64,000 nt of DNA from CAXXOK01 sp963675925 (GTDB lineage: Bacteria; Bacillota; Clostridia; Christensenellales; Aristaeellaceae): the NCBI GenBank assembly GCA_963675925.2, contig CAXXIB010000004.1:1178001-1242000 (forward strand), given 5' to 3'. Positions 23,819-33,719 of the stretch are shown here, in pieces. Numbering within the stretch: position 1 is the first letter of the stretch; each line of letters begins with the position of its first letter. A program made the position numbers and the translations under genes. The notes under the pieces were generated by a model. The model saw only the letters and a list, made by a program, of their open reading frames with translations, searched no databases and had not been told where the DNA came from.

Positions 23819-25099
23819 ATGAAAAGGACAATTGCATTACTCATGGTAATTGCAGTACTGTTTGCAGCGGCCGGTTCTGCAATGGCAGCGGGCGAAACAC
23901 TGCGCGTTGCGTGGTGGGGCGGCCAGGAACGGCATAACAAAACGATTGAAGCGCTGGATGCCTATGCCGCAGCCAATGATGTGGATCTCGCGTATGAGTA
24001 CACCAGCTGGACCAGCTACTTTGAAAACCTGGCAACCCAGGCGGTTGGCAGCAATCTGCCCGACATCATCCAGATGTCGACGACGGACATTATCAACTAC
24101 TCGGTGAACGGGCAGATTATTGATATGATGCCGTATGTGGATGCCGGGATCATCGACCTGACGAATATCGACAGGGAATCGCTGTCCGGTGGCACGGTCA
24201 ACGGCCAGCTGGCCGGCTTTACCACGGGCGTGAACTCGGTGACGGTTGCCTATAACGAGGCGATCTTCGACCAGGCAGGCGTGGCCTATCCCGCCGATGA
24301 CTGGACCTGGAGCGAGTTCATTGAAACCGTGAAAGCCATTTACGAAGCGACCGGGATTCCGACCGATATCCCGTTCCTGGCGGAAGCACGCTGGGTTGTT
24401 GAAACCTGGGTACGCAGCTATGGCTACGATTTATTCTCCGAAGACGGCCAGTCCCTGCCCTGGGCAGAAGACGAGCAGGTCATCCAAGGCATTATCGGAG
24501 CGATTGAAGACATTGCACAAGGTGTGCAAGAAGGATACTTCATTGATCCTGAAATCCAGATTGCCTGGGCAACCACGGAAGAAAACTACATCGTACAGGG
24601 CAAGTCCGCCATGGGCTTCATGCTGAGCAACTACTATCCCATTTACTCTGCGGCGCTGGGTACGGAACTTGGCATGGCGCTGCTGCCGAAGCTTGACGAT
24701 GGCAGCCAGAGTGGCATGTACCTTAACTCCAACATGTACTGGTGTATTTCCGCTAACAGCCAAAACCCCGAAGCGGCTGCTGCGGTACTCAACTACTTGA
24801 TTAACGACGAAGGCGCTGCCAAGATCATCGGCACCGACCGTGGCATTTCGCTGTCCAGTGCGATCCGCGATCTGCTGGGGACCGCAGAGGACATTGCGGC
24901 GGCAACGACCAACACGCTGGATTACATCAGCCGGGTGTCCGCCGTGGTATCGTCGGTTAATCCCGCAGACCCGGCCAAATCGTCCGAAGCGATCAGCGTT
25001 CTCAAGAACGACTATACCGCGGTTATGTACGGCGAAATGAGTGCGGAAGACTGTGTGATGGACTTCATCGAACAGGCAAGCGCGATTCTGCCCAACTAA
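23819..25099 (+). CDS. ABC sugar transporter substrate-binding protein (family 1)
   Basis: A 426-residue exported binding protein. It has a signal peptide (TIALLMVIAVLFAAAGSAMA) without a lipobox cysteine, then LRVAWWGGQERHNKT, the usual start of sugar-binding family 1 proteins, and the hinge-type DWTWSEFIETVKAI. Start 23819 follows GGAGG. It delivers a mono- or oligosaccharide to the permeases encoded next. The YesMN-type signalling genes downstream match the common oligosaccharide-utilisation layout of Firmicutes. No ATPase gene is present, so a shared MsmX-like ATPase is expected elsewhere. Confidence 0.92.
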   Translation: MKRTIALLMVIAVLFAAAGSAMAAGETLRVAWWGGQERHNKTIEALDAYAAANDVDLAYEYTSWTSYFENLATQAVGSNLPDIIQMSTTDIINYSVNGQIIDMMPYVDAGIIDLTNIDRESLSGGTVNGQLAGFTTGVNSVTVAYNEAIFDQAGVAYPADDWTWSEFIETVKAIYEATGIPTDIPFLAEARWVVETWVRSYGYDLFSEDGQSLPWAEDEQVIQGIIGAIEDIAQGVQEGYFIDPEIQIAWATTEENYIVQGKSAMGFMLSNYYPIYSAALGTELGMALLPKLDDGSQSGMYLNSNMYWCISANSQNPEAAAAVLNYLINDEGAAKIIGTDRGISLSSAIRDLLGTAEDIAAATTNTLDYISRVSAVVSSVNPADPAKSSEAISVLKNDYTAVMYGEMSAEDCVMDFIEQASAILPN

Positions 25100-25197
25100 T
25101 CACCGGTTACACGGTAATTCTACAGCGGGGGATGGAGCTGCCTAAGTCTCCATCTCCCGCTTGCAAATGAAGTATCTCTTGGGAGGCAAACAGTACA

Positions 25198-26121
25198 ATG
25201 GCGAAACATTCTGGCCCCAGAGCCGCGTTTTTATCACAGGTCCAACGAGAAAACCTGGTCGGATATATGTTTATCGGTCCTTGGCTGTTGTGCTTTCTGG
25301 CATTTACGGCGATTCCGTTTGTCACGTCCATTGGGTTGTCGTTTACGGATTATAATATGCTGTCCTCACCGGTCTTTGTCGGGCTGGACAACTACATCCG
25401 TTTGTTTACCAAAGACAGGCTGTTTTTCACGGCGCTGTCTGTAACGTTCACGTTTGTGCTAATCGCGATACCGCTGCGGCTGGCCTTTGCGCTGGGTGTT
25501 GCCATGATTATGAACCGTAAATCAAGGGCCGTGCCGGCGTACCGGGTGATTTACTATCTGCCGTCAATCCTCGGCGGCAGCGTGGCGGTATCGGTCATGT
25601 GGCGGTATTGCTTCTCCAAAACCGGGGTTCTGAATACAGCGCTTCAGGCGATTGGTATCGCCTCGGATATCAGCTGGATATCCAATAAGGATACGGCAAT
25701 CTGGAGTTTGATACTCCTGTTCATCTGGCAGTTCGGGTCGCCAATGCTCATTTTTCTTTCAGGGCTCAAGCAAATACCCAAAAGCTATTACGAGGCCGCA
25801 GAGTGCGACGGAGCGGGACCGCTGCGCCGGTTTGTCAAAATCACACTGCCCCTGCTCAGCCCGATTATATTCTTCAACCTGGTCATGCAGATGATCGGCG
25901 GGTTCATGGTGTTTTCCCAGGCGATGATTATTACCGACGGGGGACCGATGAACAAAACCCTGGTGTATGCGCTATACCTGTACAGACAAACCTTTGGCTA
26001 TTACAAAATGGGGTATGGCAGCGCGATGGCATGGATACTTATGGTGATCATCGGCCTGTTTACGTTGGTGGCATTCAAATCCTCCTCTGCGTGGGTTTTC
26101 TACGAGAACAAAATGAAATAA
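25198..26121 (+). CDS. ABC sugar transporter permease, MalF/UgpA type
   Basis: A 307-residue permease with six membrane helices; the first follows the cytosolic segment RENLVGYMFIGPWLL. The EAA-type loop reads YYEAAECDGAGPLRRFVKITLPLLSP, the site that contacts the ATPase. Start 25198 has GGGAGG upstream. Pairs with the product of 26153. Confidence 0.93.
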   Translation: MAKHSGPRAAFLSQVQRENLVGYMFIGPWLLCFLAFTAIPFVTSIGLSFTDYNMLSSPVFVGLDNYIRLFTKDRLFFTALSVTFTFVLIAIPLRLAFALGVAMIMNRKSRAVPAYRVIYYLPSILGGSVAVSVMWRYCFSKTGVLNTALQAIGIASDISWISNKDTAIWSLILLFIWQFGSPMLIFLSGLKQIPKSYYEAAECDGAGPLRRFVKITLPLLSPIIFFNLVMQMIGGFMVFSQAMIITDGGPMNKTLVYALYLYRQTFGYYKMGYGSAMAWILMVIIGLFTLVAFKSSSAWVFYENKMK

Positions 26122-26152
26122 TGCGCAAGATGGATAGAAGGAGGAATGCCGC

Positions 26153-26995
26153 GTGAAACTCAAGCAAATCAAAAACACGGTGCTATTTCATGTCTTTGTC
26201 GGCGGATTGGGGCTGCTTATGATCTATCCGCTGATTTGGATGATGTTCAGTTCCTTTAAGGAAAGCAGTCTTGTGCTGTCTACGGTGGACCAGCTGTTTC
26301 CGTCCCAGTGGCGGCTGGATAACTATGTCAACGGCTGGAGCGGCTTTGGCGGGGTCACGTTTGCAACGTTTTTTAAGAATTCCTTTATTGTGACGTTTAT
26401 CGCGGTTGCGGGCAATGTGATTGCCTCGGGAATGGCCGCGTACGGATTTTCCAGAATTCATTTCCGTGGCCGGAACATTTGGTTCGTCTGCATGATGATC
26501 ACCCTGATGGTGCCAAGCCAGGTGCTGGTGGTTCCCCAGTATGTCATATTTCACACGCTGAAATGGACCAATACCTTTTTACCCCTTACCGTGCCGGAAT
26601 GGGGCGGCAGAGCGTTTTTCATCTTTTTAATCATGCAGTTTATCTCCGGTATACCCAAAGAGCTGGACGAGGCGGCGCTCATTGACGGCTGCGGCAGCAC
26701 ACGCTTGTTTACCCACATCATTGTGCCGCTGATCAAACCGGCGCTGGCCACCTCGGCGATCTTTGCATTCTACTGGAAATGGGACGATTTCATGGGAGCG
26801 CTGCTCTACCTGAACGCCCCCAGCAAGTATACGATTTCCATTGCATTGAAACTGTTCAGTGATCCAACAGCAGTTTCGGATTATGGCGCGATGTTTGCCA
26901 TGTGCGTACTTTCTCTCCTTCCGGTCATTGTGCTATTTCTGTTTACACAGCGGTACATTGTGGACGGTATCGCCATGTCCGGACTCAAAGCCTGA
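26153..26995 (+). CDS. ABC sugar transporter permease, MalG/UgpE type
   Basis: A 280-residue permease starting at GTG 26153 after AAGGAGG. Six membrane helices; the EAA loop reads LDEAALIDGCGSTRLFTHIIVPLIKP. The end (YIVDGIAMSGLKA) matches the C-terminus of this subfamily. Partner of the 25198 permease. Confidence 0.93.
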   Translation: MKLKQIKNTVLFHVFVGGLGLLMIYPLIWMMFSSFKESSLVLSTVDQLFPSQWRLDNYVNGWSGFGGVTFATFFKNSFIVTFIAVAGNVIASGMAAYGFSRIHFRGRNIWFVCMMITLMVPSQVLVVPQYVIFHTLKWTNTFLPLTVPEWGGRAFFIFLIMQFISGIPKELDEAALIDGCGSTRLFTHIIVPLIKPALATSAIFAFYWKWDDFMGALLYLNAPSKYTISIALKLFSDPTAVSDYGAMFAMCVLSLLPVIVLFLFTQRYIVDGIAMSGLKA

Positions 26996-27024
26996 TCCGA
27001 CACTCTTTCACATGGATGATCTAC

Positions 27025-27093
27025 ACAGTTCAATGCAGGAGATACTACGGCAAGGTGCAGGCCCTGCCGTGGTACCTCCTGTAAACTGTTTTG
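27025..27093 (+). terminator. Long imperfect hairpin after the sugar permease genes
   Basis: Nested arms: ACAGTT (27025-27030) with AACTGT (27084-27089), CAGGAG (27036-27041) with CTCCTG (27076-27081), and ACGGCA with TGCCGT inside, followed by TTTT. It can stop or attenuate transcription between the transporter and the kinase gene. Confidence 0.55.
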
Positions 27094-27214
27094 CGGGTAT
27101 GGCTCCAGTCAGCGTGCGTTCCCCAGGTTTATAAAGCCTGCCAATTCAGCCGATGCAAAGGCGTGTAACAGGAATAATGAACGGGGAGCAGAATTCATCA
27201 TTTGGGGGATTGCG

Positions 27215-29011
27215 ATGAAGATTAAACGACTCACGCTGATTCAGCAGGTGCTGAGTATTTTACTGGTTGGCTTCACCGTTATATTTGTGGCGGGCAGCGC
27301 GGTGATGCGGGCCTTGCAGCAGTCAAACCTGCAATATATCTATGGGCAAACGCAAGAACTTGTGCGCTCGTCGGTCTCCGATACGGAAGAGCAGCTGGCC
27401 GATATCAATGATACGATCTACAATCTGGTGGTGTCCGATGGCATCCAGGAGGCCGGTAGCCAGTACCTTTCACTGCTCAGCCAGCCCAATAGCCTGTTTG
27501 CACAAAATAGCTGGCTGGATGCAATCACAGCAGCAATCCAGAAACGCATCATTGATAACGATTTGATAACCTGCGCAAATTACTTGGATGCCCGCGGAAA
27601 TGTGCGTGCGGTTGCATCGACGGGCTATATCAAGCTCGGCGAGGAAGCGGCCCGCCTGGTGGAGGAGAAAGCGATCGCCGCCGATGGCCGTACGATTTTA
27701 CTGGATGGAAGCACGCTGGCAGGCACGGGCGACCAGTACTTGCTGTTTGTTAAAGAGTTGCGGGAGAAAAAGAACCTGTCCATGAATCACATCGGCGTGA
27801 TCGTTTTGTTTATCGACATGGATGAGATAGGCAGCGCGCTAGCGCAGGCGTACAATGGCACGTATATTCTGGAAAATCAACAGGACGGATTGCTGTACCT
27901 GTTTAACGATATCGGCGGGATTGAGCAAAACGAAGAAGCGTTCCTACGTACCGATATCAACCGGCAGGGATATGCGCTGGTGGAGATTGACGGCACGCAT
28001 TACTTCGTGACCGAGTTTGACGAGGGCGATACGGTGTTTTCATACAGGGTGCTGCTCCCGTATGGCAGCCTGTTTGCCAAGGTGGAACGACTGTTTACCC
28101 GCTTTGTATGGATTTTTGTTCTGTGCGTTTTGGCAGCGCTGGGTCTTTCGGTGTTTCTGATGCGGCGTGTAACCATGGATATTCATAGGCTGCGCAACCA
28201 TATCGGCAATATTACCGATGTGGGAAACATCCAGATTTCCGGCAATATGCCGATGCATAACCGCGATTCCTACGAGCTGTATACCACCTTTAATACCATG
28301 GCGGCCTATATTAGTCGTCTGATCCGTGATAATTACCAAAAGCAGATTTTAGTCAAGGAGACCCAGCTTGCAACGCTGCAGGCGCAAATCAACCCGCATT
28401 TCCTATATAACACGCTGAACTCCGTTTACTGGATGGCCAAGAAGGACGGCAATGCGGAGCTCGCCGGCATGGTGGATAGTTTAAGCCGTCTGCTTCGCGA
28501 GGCGACGAACATCAACGAAACGATGATTACGATGGACAAGGAGCTGGATCTGGTGTGCCACTATGCCAGAATTCAGAAACAGCGGTATGCTGAGCGGCTC
28601 AACCTGACATTTGAAGTGGCGGAGGAATGCTCGGACTTGGCTATTCCGAAATTTACCTTGCAGCCTATGCTGGAAAACGCAATCCACTATGGCTTGGAAT
28701 GCATGCTGGAACCCTGCGATATTTGCATCCGCGTTTTCTTTGAAGGCGAGGATTGTGTCTGCCAGGTGTGCAACGAAGGGCCGGCACCTGCCGACAACTT
28801 GATGGAGAAGCTTAGAAACGGAAGCATTGGTCATCAGGGCAACGGCATCGGGCTGGTGAACATTGACAAGCGCATCAAAGCGGTTTTCGGGGAGTCATAC
28901 GGCGTGGATATCCTGCGTGACGAAAGCTTTGATATGACCATTGCCCAGGCAAGATTCCGGCGGATATCGCTGGAGGAGAGGGGGAGCGAGACAGATGCAG
29001 GAAAACTTTAA
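27215..29011 (+). CDS. YesM-family sensor histidine kinase
   Basis: A 598-residue membrane kinase. One helix near residue 15 and another near residue 300 bracket a large extracellular sensor domain. A HAMP-like linker follows, then the His_kinase block QAQINPHFLYNTLNSVYWMA with the phospho-acceptor histidine, and a HATPase domain (ENAIHYGLE, GNGIGLVNIDKRI). These LytS/YesM kinases control transport operons, often by contacting the binding protein. The response regulator gene overlaps its 3' end by 17 bases. Confidence 0.93.
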   Translation: MKIKRLTLIQQVLSILLVGFTVIFVAGSAVMRALQQSNLQYIYGQTQELVRSSVSDTEEQLADINDTIYNLVVSDGIQEAGSQYLSLLSQPNSLFAQNSWLDAITAAIQKRIIDNDLITCANYLDARGNVRAVASTGYIKLGEEAARLVEEKAIAADGRTILLDGSTLAGTGDQYLLFVKELREKKNLSMNHIGVIVLFIDMDEIGSALAQAYNGTYILENQQDGLLYLFNDIGGIEQNEEAFLRTDINRQGYALVEIDGTHYFVTEFDEGDTVFSYRVLLPYGSLFAKVERLFTRFVWIFVLCVLAALGLSVFLMRRVTMDIHRLRNHIGNITDVGNIQISGNMPMHNRDSYELYTTFNTMAAYISRLIRDNYQKQILVKETQLATLQAQINPHFLYNTLNSVYWMAKKDGNAELAGMVDSLSRLLREATNINETMITMDKELDLVCHYARIQKQRYAERLNLTFEVAEECSDLAIPKFTLQPMLENAIHYGLECMLEPCDICIRVFFEGEDCVCQVCNEGPAPADNLMEKLRNGSIGHQGNGIGLVNIDKRIKAVFGESYGVDILRDESFDMTIAQARFRRISLEERGSETDAGKL

Positions 29012-29792
29012 GGTGATGGTGGTCGATGACGAACCAATCATGCGGGAAGCCCTCGCCTCGCAAATCCCCTGGGATCAATACCAGATCACCCTGGTGAAAT
29101 CTGCGGCGCACGCCATTGAGGCGATGGATTACCTTGCCGAGCATGACGCGGATCTGATTTTGGTGGATATCAAAATGCCGGTCATCAACGGCATTGATTT
29201 GATTAAACTGATACGTGAGAAGAATACGACGATTGAGATTGTGGTGATCAGCGGCTTTGCGGAGTTTTCATATGTGCAGCAAACCCTGCGGCTTGGCGTA
29301 CGGGATTATTTGCTCAAACCTTTTGATGAAGCGACGCTGCTTAGCGTAGTGCTGGCGGCCAAAGAGGCCTGGCAGAAGAAGAAGATGCTGTCGGATTTGC
29401 AGGAAAACAGCGCCCAGGCCCAGCAGCATGCCGCCCGCACCGGAAAACCTTATTCCGCTACGGTGATGCAGGTACTGCGGATTATCGACGAGGAGATTGC
29501 CAATAAAGACTTGTCGCTGAAATGGATCTCTGCGGAGCGGATGTTTTTAAACGAGAACTATCTTTGCAAGCGCTTTCAGGAGGAAGTCAAGCAGCGCTTC
29601 TCGGCGTATTTGCTTGAGCATCGGATGATTTTGGCGATGCGGCTGATGACAAGGGATGCGGACATGCAGATTCAAACCGTTGCAAGAGAGACCGGCTTTG
29701 GGGACAATGCACAGTACTTCAGCATTTCGTTTAAGAAGTACACTGGCTATACGCCAACGGAGTTCCGAAGCCATATCCGCCAAAGCGTATAA
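28995..29792 (+). CDS. YesN-family response regulator with AraC-type DNA-binding domain
   Basis: A 265-residue regulator. The receiver domain has VVDDEP, the phospho-acceptor aspartate in LILVDIKMP, and the KPF lysine. An AraC-type double HTH lies at the C-terminus (IQTVARETGFGDNAQYFSISFKKYTGYTPTEFR). Start 28995 is inside the kinase gene and preceded by GAGG-like runs; the upstream frame to 28941 is an extension. It should activate the sugar transporter operon when phosphorylated by the kinase. Confidence 0.93.
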   Translation: MQENFKVMVVDDEPIMREALASQIPWDQYQITLVKSAAHAIEAMDYLAEHDADLILVDIKMPVINGIDLIKLIREKNTTIEIVVISGFAEFSYVQQTLRLGVRDYLLKPFDEATLLSVVLAAKEAWQKKKMLSDLQENSAQAQQHAARTGKPYSATVMQVLRIIDEEIANKDLSLKWISAERMFLNENYLCKRFQEEVKQRFSAYLLEHRMILAMRLMTRDADMQIQTVARETGFGDNAQYFSISFKKYTGYTPTEFRSHIRQSV

Positions 29793-29805
29793 AGGGGGCA
29801 CAGAC

Positions 29806-30579
29806 ATGAACAAGGTGATAGATTTTCACATGCACCCGTTTCCGGATGAAACGCAGAACCTCTGCATGTACGACCATGCGGTACCGTCCACCCCGATGGA
29901 GATGAAGCGCCAGCTTGAGGATGCCGGGATTGGGCACATCTGCGGGAGCGTGCTCAACAAGGATAGATCGTTTTCTTTGCAGGGACTCAACGATGCTGCC
30001 CTGCGGCTGCGGGATGAGTTGGGGGACTTCTATTCACCCGGATTTCATATCCATCCGGCGCTGGTCGATCAATCCATCAGGGAGATTGAGCGTATGCACG
30101 CCGAAGGCGTCCGCCTGATCGGGGAACTGGTGCCGTACATGCATGGCTGGGGCGAGTTTGCCGTAAACCCCTATACGCGTGAGCTTCACGAGATTTTGAC
30201 GGCCGCAGATGCCCACCAAATGGTATGCAACTTTCATACCACATGGGAATGGCCGATTGACGAGGTGATTGCCGCCCACCCGGCGCTAAGCTTCGTGGCG
30301 GCACATCCGGGAGAGCGCGAGAGCGTAGAAAAACATATTGAGCGCATGCAAAAATTCAGCCATGTGTATCTGGACCTGTCGGGAACAGGCATATTCAGGT
30401 TTGGCAGTATCCGCAGACTGGTGGATGCGGTAGGGGCGGATCGGATTCTGTTTGGAACGGATTATCCCATCTGCAATCCGGAGATGTACATACATGCGGT
30501 GCTTGGCGAGCATCTGGGGGATGAGGCGGAGGCACTGATATTGCAAAGCAATGCAGAGCGCTTGCTTGGACTTGCGTAA
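29806..30579 (+). CDS. Amidohydrolase-family metal-dependent hydrolase
   Basis: A 257-residue TIM-barrel protein of the amidohydrolase 2 type. Metal ligands: HMHPF at the start, HPALVDQS, HTTWEW, and the C-terminal DYPICNP aspartate with FGTDYP. Start 29806 has AAAGGGGG upstream. It ends the transporter/two-component cluster, so it may act on the imported compound, for example as a lactonase or decarboxylase. The reaction cannot be read from sequence. Confidence 0.85.
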   Translation: MNKVIDFHMHPFPDETQNLCMYDHAVPSTPMEMKRQLEDAGIGHICGSVLNKDRSFSLQGLNDAALRLRDELGDFYSPGFHIHPALVDQSIREIERMHAEGVRLIGELVPYMHGWGEFAVNPYTRELHEILTAADAHQMVCNFHTTWEWPIDEVIAAHPALSFVAAHPGERESVEKHIERMQKFSHVYLDLSGTGIFRFGSIRRLVDAVGADRILFGTDYPICNPEMYIHAVLGEHLGDEAEALILQSNAERLLGLA

Positions 30580-30621
30580 GGGTCTTGCTGCTAGCCTTAT
30601 TCCATTGGATTCCAATCCACA

Positions 30622-30657
30622 AAAAGAGCTGTTCCGTTTGATGGAACAGCTCCTTTT
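30622..30657. terminator. Intrinsic terminator, usable in both directions
   Basis: GAGCTGTTCC (30626-30635), a 7-base loop, GGAACAGCTC (30643-30652), flanked by AAAAA and CTTTTG. Confidence 0.85.
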
Positions 30658-30751
30658 GTGCTTATTGCATAGCACGGCGACCCAATATAGCAACGAAGCT
30701 CCTTGAGCGTATCAGGGTTTCGGTGGGGTCTTGTACAGCCTGATGTGAAGC

Positions 30752-32116
30752 TTATCGCGGGGTTTTGGAAAACTCAAACTTTATCCAGATGAGTGCAATC
30801 ACAACGGAGAGTACATCAGCAATCGGGAATGAGATCCAAAGGCCGGTCAGCCCCGCCAGGTTTGTCAGCACGATAGAAACCGGAATCAAAACTAAAACCT
30901 GGCGTGACAGCGAGATAATGATAGAAGGGATAACCTTGCCAATACCCAGGAAGTACATAGCACTGACTACGCTGAAGGTTGCAAGCGGCAACGCGCAATA
31001 CATGATCCGCAGTGGCAGTATCCCGGCACTAATCAACGATGTATCGCCAGTAAAGAATGACAATACGGTCTCCGGGAACAGGATCACTGCTGCGGCAATC
31101 ACAGCTGTGATCACAAAAGCGCTGACCATAGCCGTTTTAAAGCTTTCCTTGATGCGTTTATAATCTTTCAATCCGTAATTGTAGCCTACGATGGGCATAA
31201 ATCCCTGGGCAATGCCAATCAGCGGTGTGATGAGGAATAGTAAGAGTTTATTCAGAATGCCGAAAATAGCCAGCAGTGATGTAACCTCATTACCGCCAAA
31301 GCTGTTAAGCAGGTTATTGACTACAATAATCGTAATGGATGCACCGATTTCTTGCAAAAATGCGGGGGTGCCTAAAGCAACAATTTCCCAAATCAGTTTG
31401 AACTTCACTAGGATGAAATCAGTTACTTTTGGTTTGATTGTGGTGATGCTTGAGAATTGGAAGAACAATACGATCACCAAGGACAAGCCCTGGCTGATGA
31501 CCGTTGCAATCGCAGCGCCCGATACACCCATATCCCAAACCAGGATAAATAACGGGTCCAGCGCTAGATTGAACAATGCACCGGCAACCAGTTGTACCAT
31601 AGCCAGCTCCGGTTTGCCCTGTGCCATCAGAAGATTGCCGCCTGCAACAGCCAGCAGGATAAAAACAGAGCCGGGAATGATAATTTGCAGATAGTCTTTG
31701 GCATAGGCAATGGTTTCGGTATTTGCACCCAGCCCGGCAATCACGCTGTCTAAAAAAGGCATCGAGCTCAGCACAACCACGCCATACAGCACAATCCCGA
31801 TAAAATAGGCCATGCCGATCGTTTGCCCGGCTTTCTGAGTATCGTTTGCACCTAAAGCTCTAGATATGACCGATGATCCGCCCAATCCGACCAAAATGCC
31901 AAGTGAGTTGATCATCAGTTGGATGGAAAAGCCAATGCTGATGCCGGCGATACCCAGTTCGCCAACGCGTCTGCCGATAAAAATCGTATCAACAACATTG
32001 TAAACGGCGGAGATCATGATCGCTATAATGACCGGGAACGACATGATGAAAATCAGTTTCCCCATTTTTTCCTGTGAAAACAGCCGTTTCGTTTTCTCGT
32101 CAAATGAAAATTCCAT
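30752..32116 (-). CDS. MATE-family multidrug/Na+ antiporter (MepA-like)
   Basis: A 454-residue protein with twelve membrane helices and MATE features: PVIIAIMISAVYNVVDTIFIGR in the first helices and GLGGSSVISRALG. RBS AAGGGGG. It exports cationic drugs or metabolites using Na+ or H+. It is last in the MerR-SDR-MATE operon, so expression should respond to the MerR effector. Confidence 0.92.
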   Translation of the reverse strand: MEFSFDEKTKRLFSQEKMGKLIFIMSFPVIIAIMISAVYNVVDTIFIGRRVGELGIAGISIGFSIQLMINSLGILVGLGGSSVISRALGANDTQKAGQTIGMAYFIGIVLYGVVVLSSMPFLDSVIAGLGANTETIAYAKDYLQIIIPGSVFILLAVAGGNLLMAQGKPELAMVQLVAGALFNLALDPLFILVWDMGVSGAAIATVISQGLSLVIVLFFQFSSITTIKPKVTDFILVKFKLIWEIVALGTPAFLQEIGASITIIVVNNLLNSFGGNEVTSLLAIFGILNKLLLFLITPLIGIAQGFMPIVGYNYGLKDYKRIKESFKTAMVSAFVITAVIAAAVILFPETVLSFFTGDTSLISAGILPLRIMYCALPLATFSVVSAMYFLGIGKVIPSIIISLSRQVLVLIPVSIVLTNLAGLTGLWISFPIADVLSVVIALIWIKFEFSKTPR

Positions 32117-32128
32117 ACATACACCCCC

Positions 32129-32932
32129 TTAAGGCAGGTCGTTTAGAAACGCCTGTAGTTTTTTAGGATCGTCGGGACCCAGATAGCTTTCGATGGGCCC
32201 TTTTGCCTGGGCTTGGTTATAATACCAGCCGCTTTTCACCACATCAGCCAGGGCAACATCAGCAATTTTCGCCGCTGCGCTTGCTGGTTTTTCTAAGAAT
32301 AAATTCATGAAATTCATGAAAATAGTCGGATAGTCTCGAAAAGCGCTGCTGGCGACCACGCCCGGATGCAGTGCAATCACGTCGATACGCTTACCGTAGG
32401 CTGCATACCACTGTGCACTCAGCGCCAAGTTGGCTAATTTTGTATTACAGTAAACCTGCTGCCCCTTATATTTCTTGGGATTGATCATATCTTCAAAATC
32501 CAAAGTGCCTTTTTTAAAGAGCTCCGATGTGATATTGATGATTCTGCGGATCGGCGTTCCGGCATCCAGCAGCCCTTGTGTCAGGCGATAGGCGGCCAGC
32601 AGATTAACGCTCATGGTCATCTCAACATTGTCTTGCGCTAATTCTTTTTTCAGCTTTAATACACCGGCGTTGTTGATGAGTACATCAATGGTGGTATTCA
32701 TGTTAACAAGCGCAGTCACTGCGTTTTGGATGTCATCAACACGGCTTAAATCCGCAGGAACAAGCTGAATCGTTTGCGGTCCATATGTCTGAACAAGGGT
32801 TTGGATGACCGCTTTGGTCTTTTGGCTGTCTCTTGCAATCACGATCACTTCGTGACCTCTTGCGCACATCTCTTCCACAAGGGCCTTGCCAATGCCGCTA
32901 TTGCCACCTGTGATAACAATTTTCTTTTTCAT
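32129..32932 (-). CDS. Short-chain dehydrogenase/reductase
   Basis: A 267-residue SDR: NAD(P)-binding TGGNSGIGKA, NNAGVL, and the YCNTKLANL catalytic Y-x-x-x-K (YCNTK). It resembles the retinol-dehydrogenase/WW-oxidoreductase-like SDRs. Between the MerR and MATE genes, with 1-12 base gaps. It may detoxify the compound sensed by MerR; substrate unknown. Confidence 0.9.
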   Translation of the reverse strand: MKKKIVITGGNSGIGKALVEEMCARGHEVIVIARDSQKTKAVIQTLVQTYGPQTIQLVPADLSRVDDIQNAVTALVNMNTTIDVLINNAGVLKLKKELAQDNVEMTMSVNLLAAYRLTQGLLDAGTPIRRIINITSELFKKGTLDFEDMINPKKYKGQQVYCNTKLANLALSAQWYAAYGKRIDVIALHPGVVASSAFRDYPTIFMNFMNLFLEKPASAAAKIADVALADVVKSGWYYNQAQAKGPIESYLGPDDPKKLQAFLNDLP

Positions 32933-32933
32933 T

Positions 32934-33665
32934 TTATTCCTCTTTCTTCAGTAAGTGTTCTAAAAGCCAAACCTTCATGCGTTTTTCGCTGAATGCGTCT
33001 GGGGTGATTGTCGGATCGTTTTGCAGCATTTCAACGAGCATTTTGATTGTCTTTGTGATGGTCTGTTCGTTGATAGTGACAAAGTAGAGTCGGATGAACT
33101 GGGCAAACGTATCCGCTACGAACGCTGTGTTTTTCTCGCTCAAATCTGCAGTGAGCCCCAGAAGTTTAACCGCTTCATATAACGAGGCATGCGCGTCGTC
33201 GTTTACAGCACGCATGGTTTTTTGCACTTCTTCGGGTGTGAAATACTGCAATAGCACATCATTGTGATCCGACATCTGCAGCATTTCGTAGACTGCGAAT
33301 ACATCCTTTTCCATGATAGTTTCGTTCTTGCTGTGGCGACTGAGAATATGGGCAAGTTTCTTATCAATTTCCTGGAGCGATTCCAGTTTTGCCGCAATCG
33401 CTTTTTGTTGGTATTTTAAAACATCAATCAGATTGACATCCGGATTTTGAATGTACTTGCGGATATCCTGCAATGAGAAACCTAAGACTTTCAAGCCAAG
33501 CACGACTTGCAGTTTTTTCACATCATCGCTGTTATAGGAGCGATGCCCATTGGCAAGCATTTTACTGGGCTTCAATAAATCAATGGTGTCGTAATAGCGC
33601 AAGGTTCGGATGCTGATGCCGGCTAATTTTGCGACTTCGCCTATCTTATAGGTCCGCATGATCAT
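32934..33665 (-). CDS. MerR-family transcriptional regulator (TipA-like)
   Basis: A 243-residue regulator: MerR winged helix (YKIGEVAKLAGISIRTLRYYDTIDLLKPS), a coiled-coil dimer helix, and a TipAS-like effector domain of about 120 residues. RBS AAGGAG; ATG 33665 or 33659. Its own promoter at 33689-33719 has the stretched 19-base spacer with a dyad, so it should control itself and the SDR and MATE genes. Confidence 0.93.
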   Translation of the reverse strand: MIMRTYKIGEVAKLAGISIRTLRYYDTIDLLKPSKMLANGHRSYNSDDVKKLQVVLGLKVLGFSLQDIRKYIQNPDVNLIDVLKYQQKAIAAKLESLQEIDKKLAHILSRHSKNETIMEKDVFAVYEMLQMSDHNDVLLQYFTPEEVQKTMRAVNDDAHASLYEAVKLLGLTADLSEKNTAFVADTFAQFIRLYFVTINEQTITKTIKMLVEMLQNDPTITPDAFSEKRMKVWLLEHLLKKEE

Positions 33666-33688
33666 CTCAACTCCTTCCTGTATAGTTT

Positions 33689-33719
33689 ATTATAAAACAT
33701 TACGTAACGTAAGGTTCAA
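33689..33719 (-). promoter_or_regulatory. MerR-type promoter with 19-base spacer and dyad operator
   Basis: Minus strand: TTGAAC (33719-33714), 19 bases, TATAAT (33694-33689). The spacer contains TTACG-TTA-CGTAA. The overlong spacer is the hallmark of promoters remodelled by MerR activators. Confidence 0.85.
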
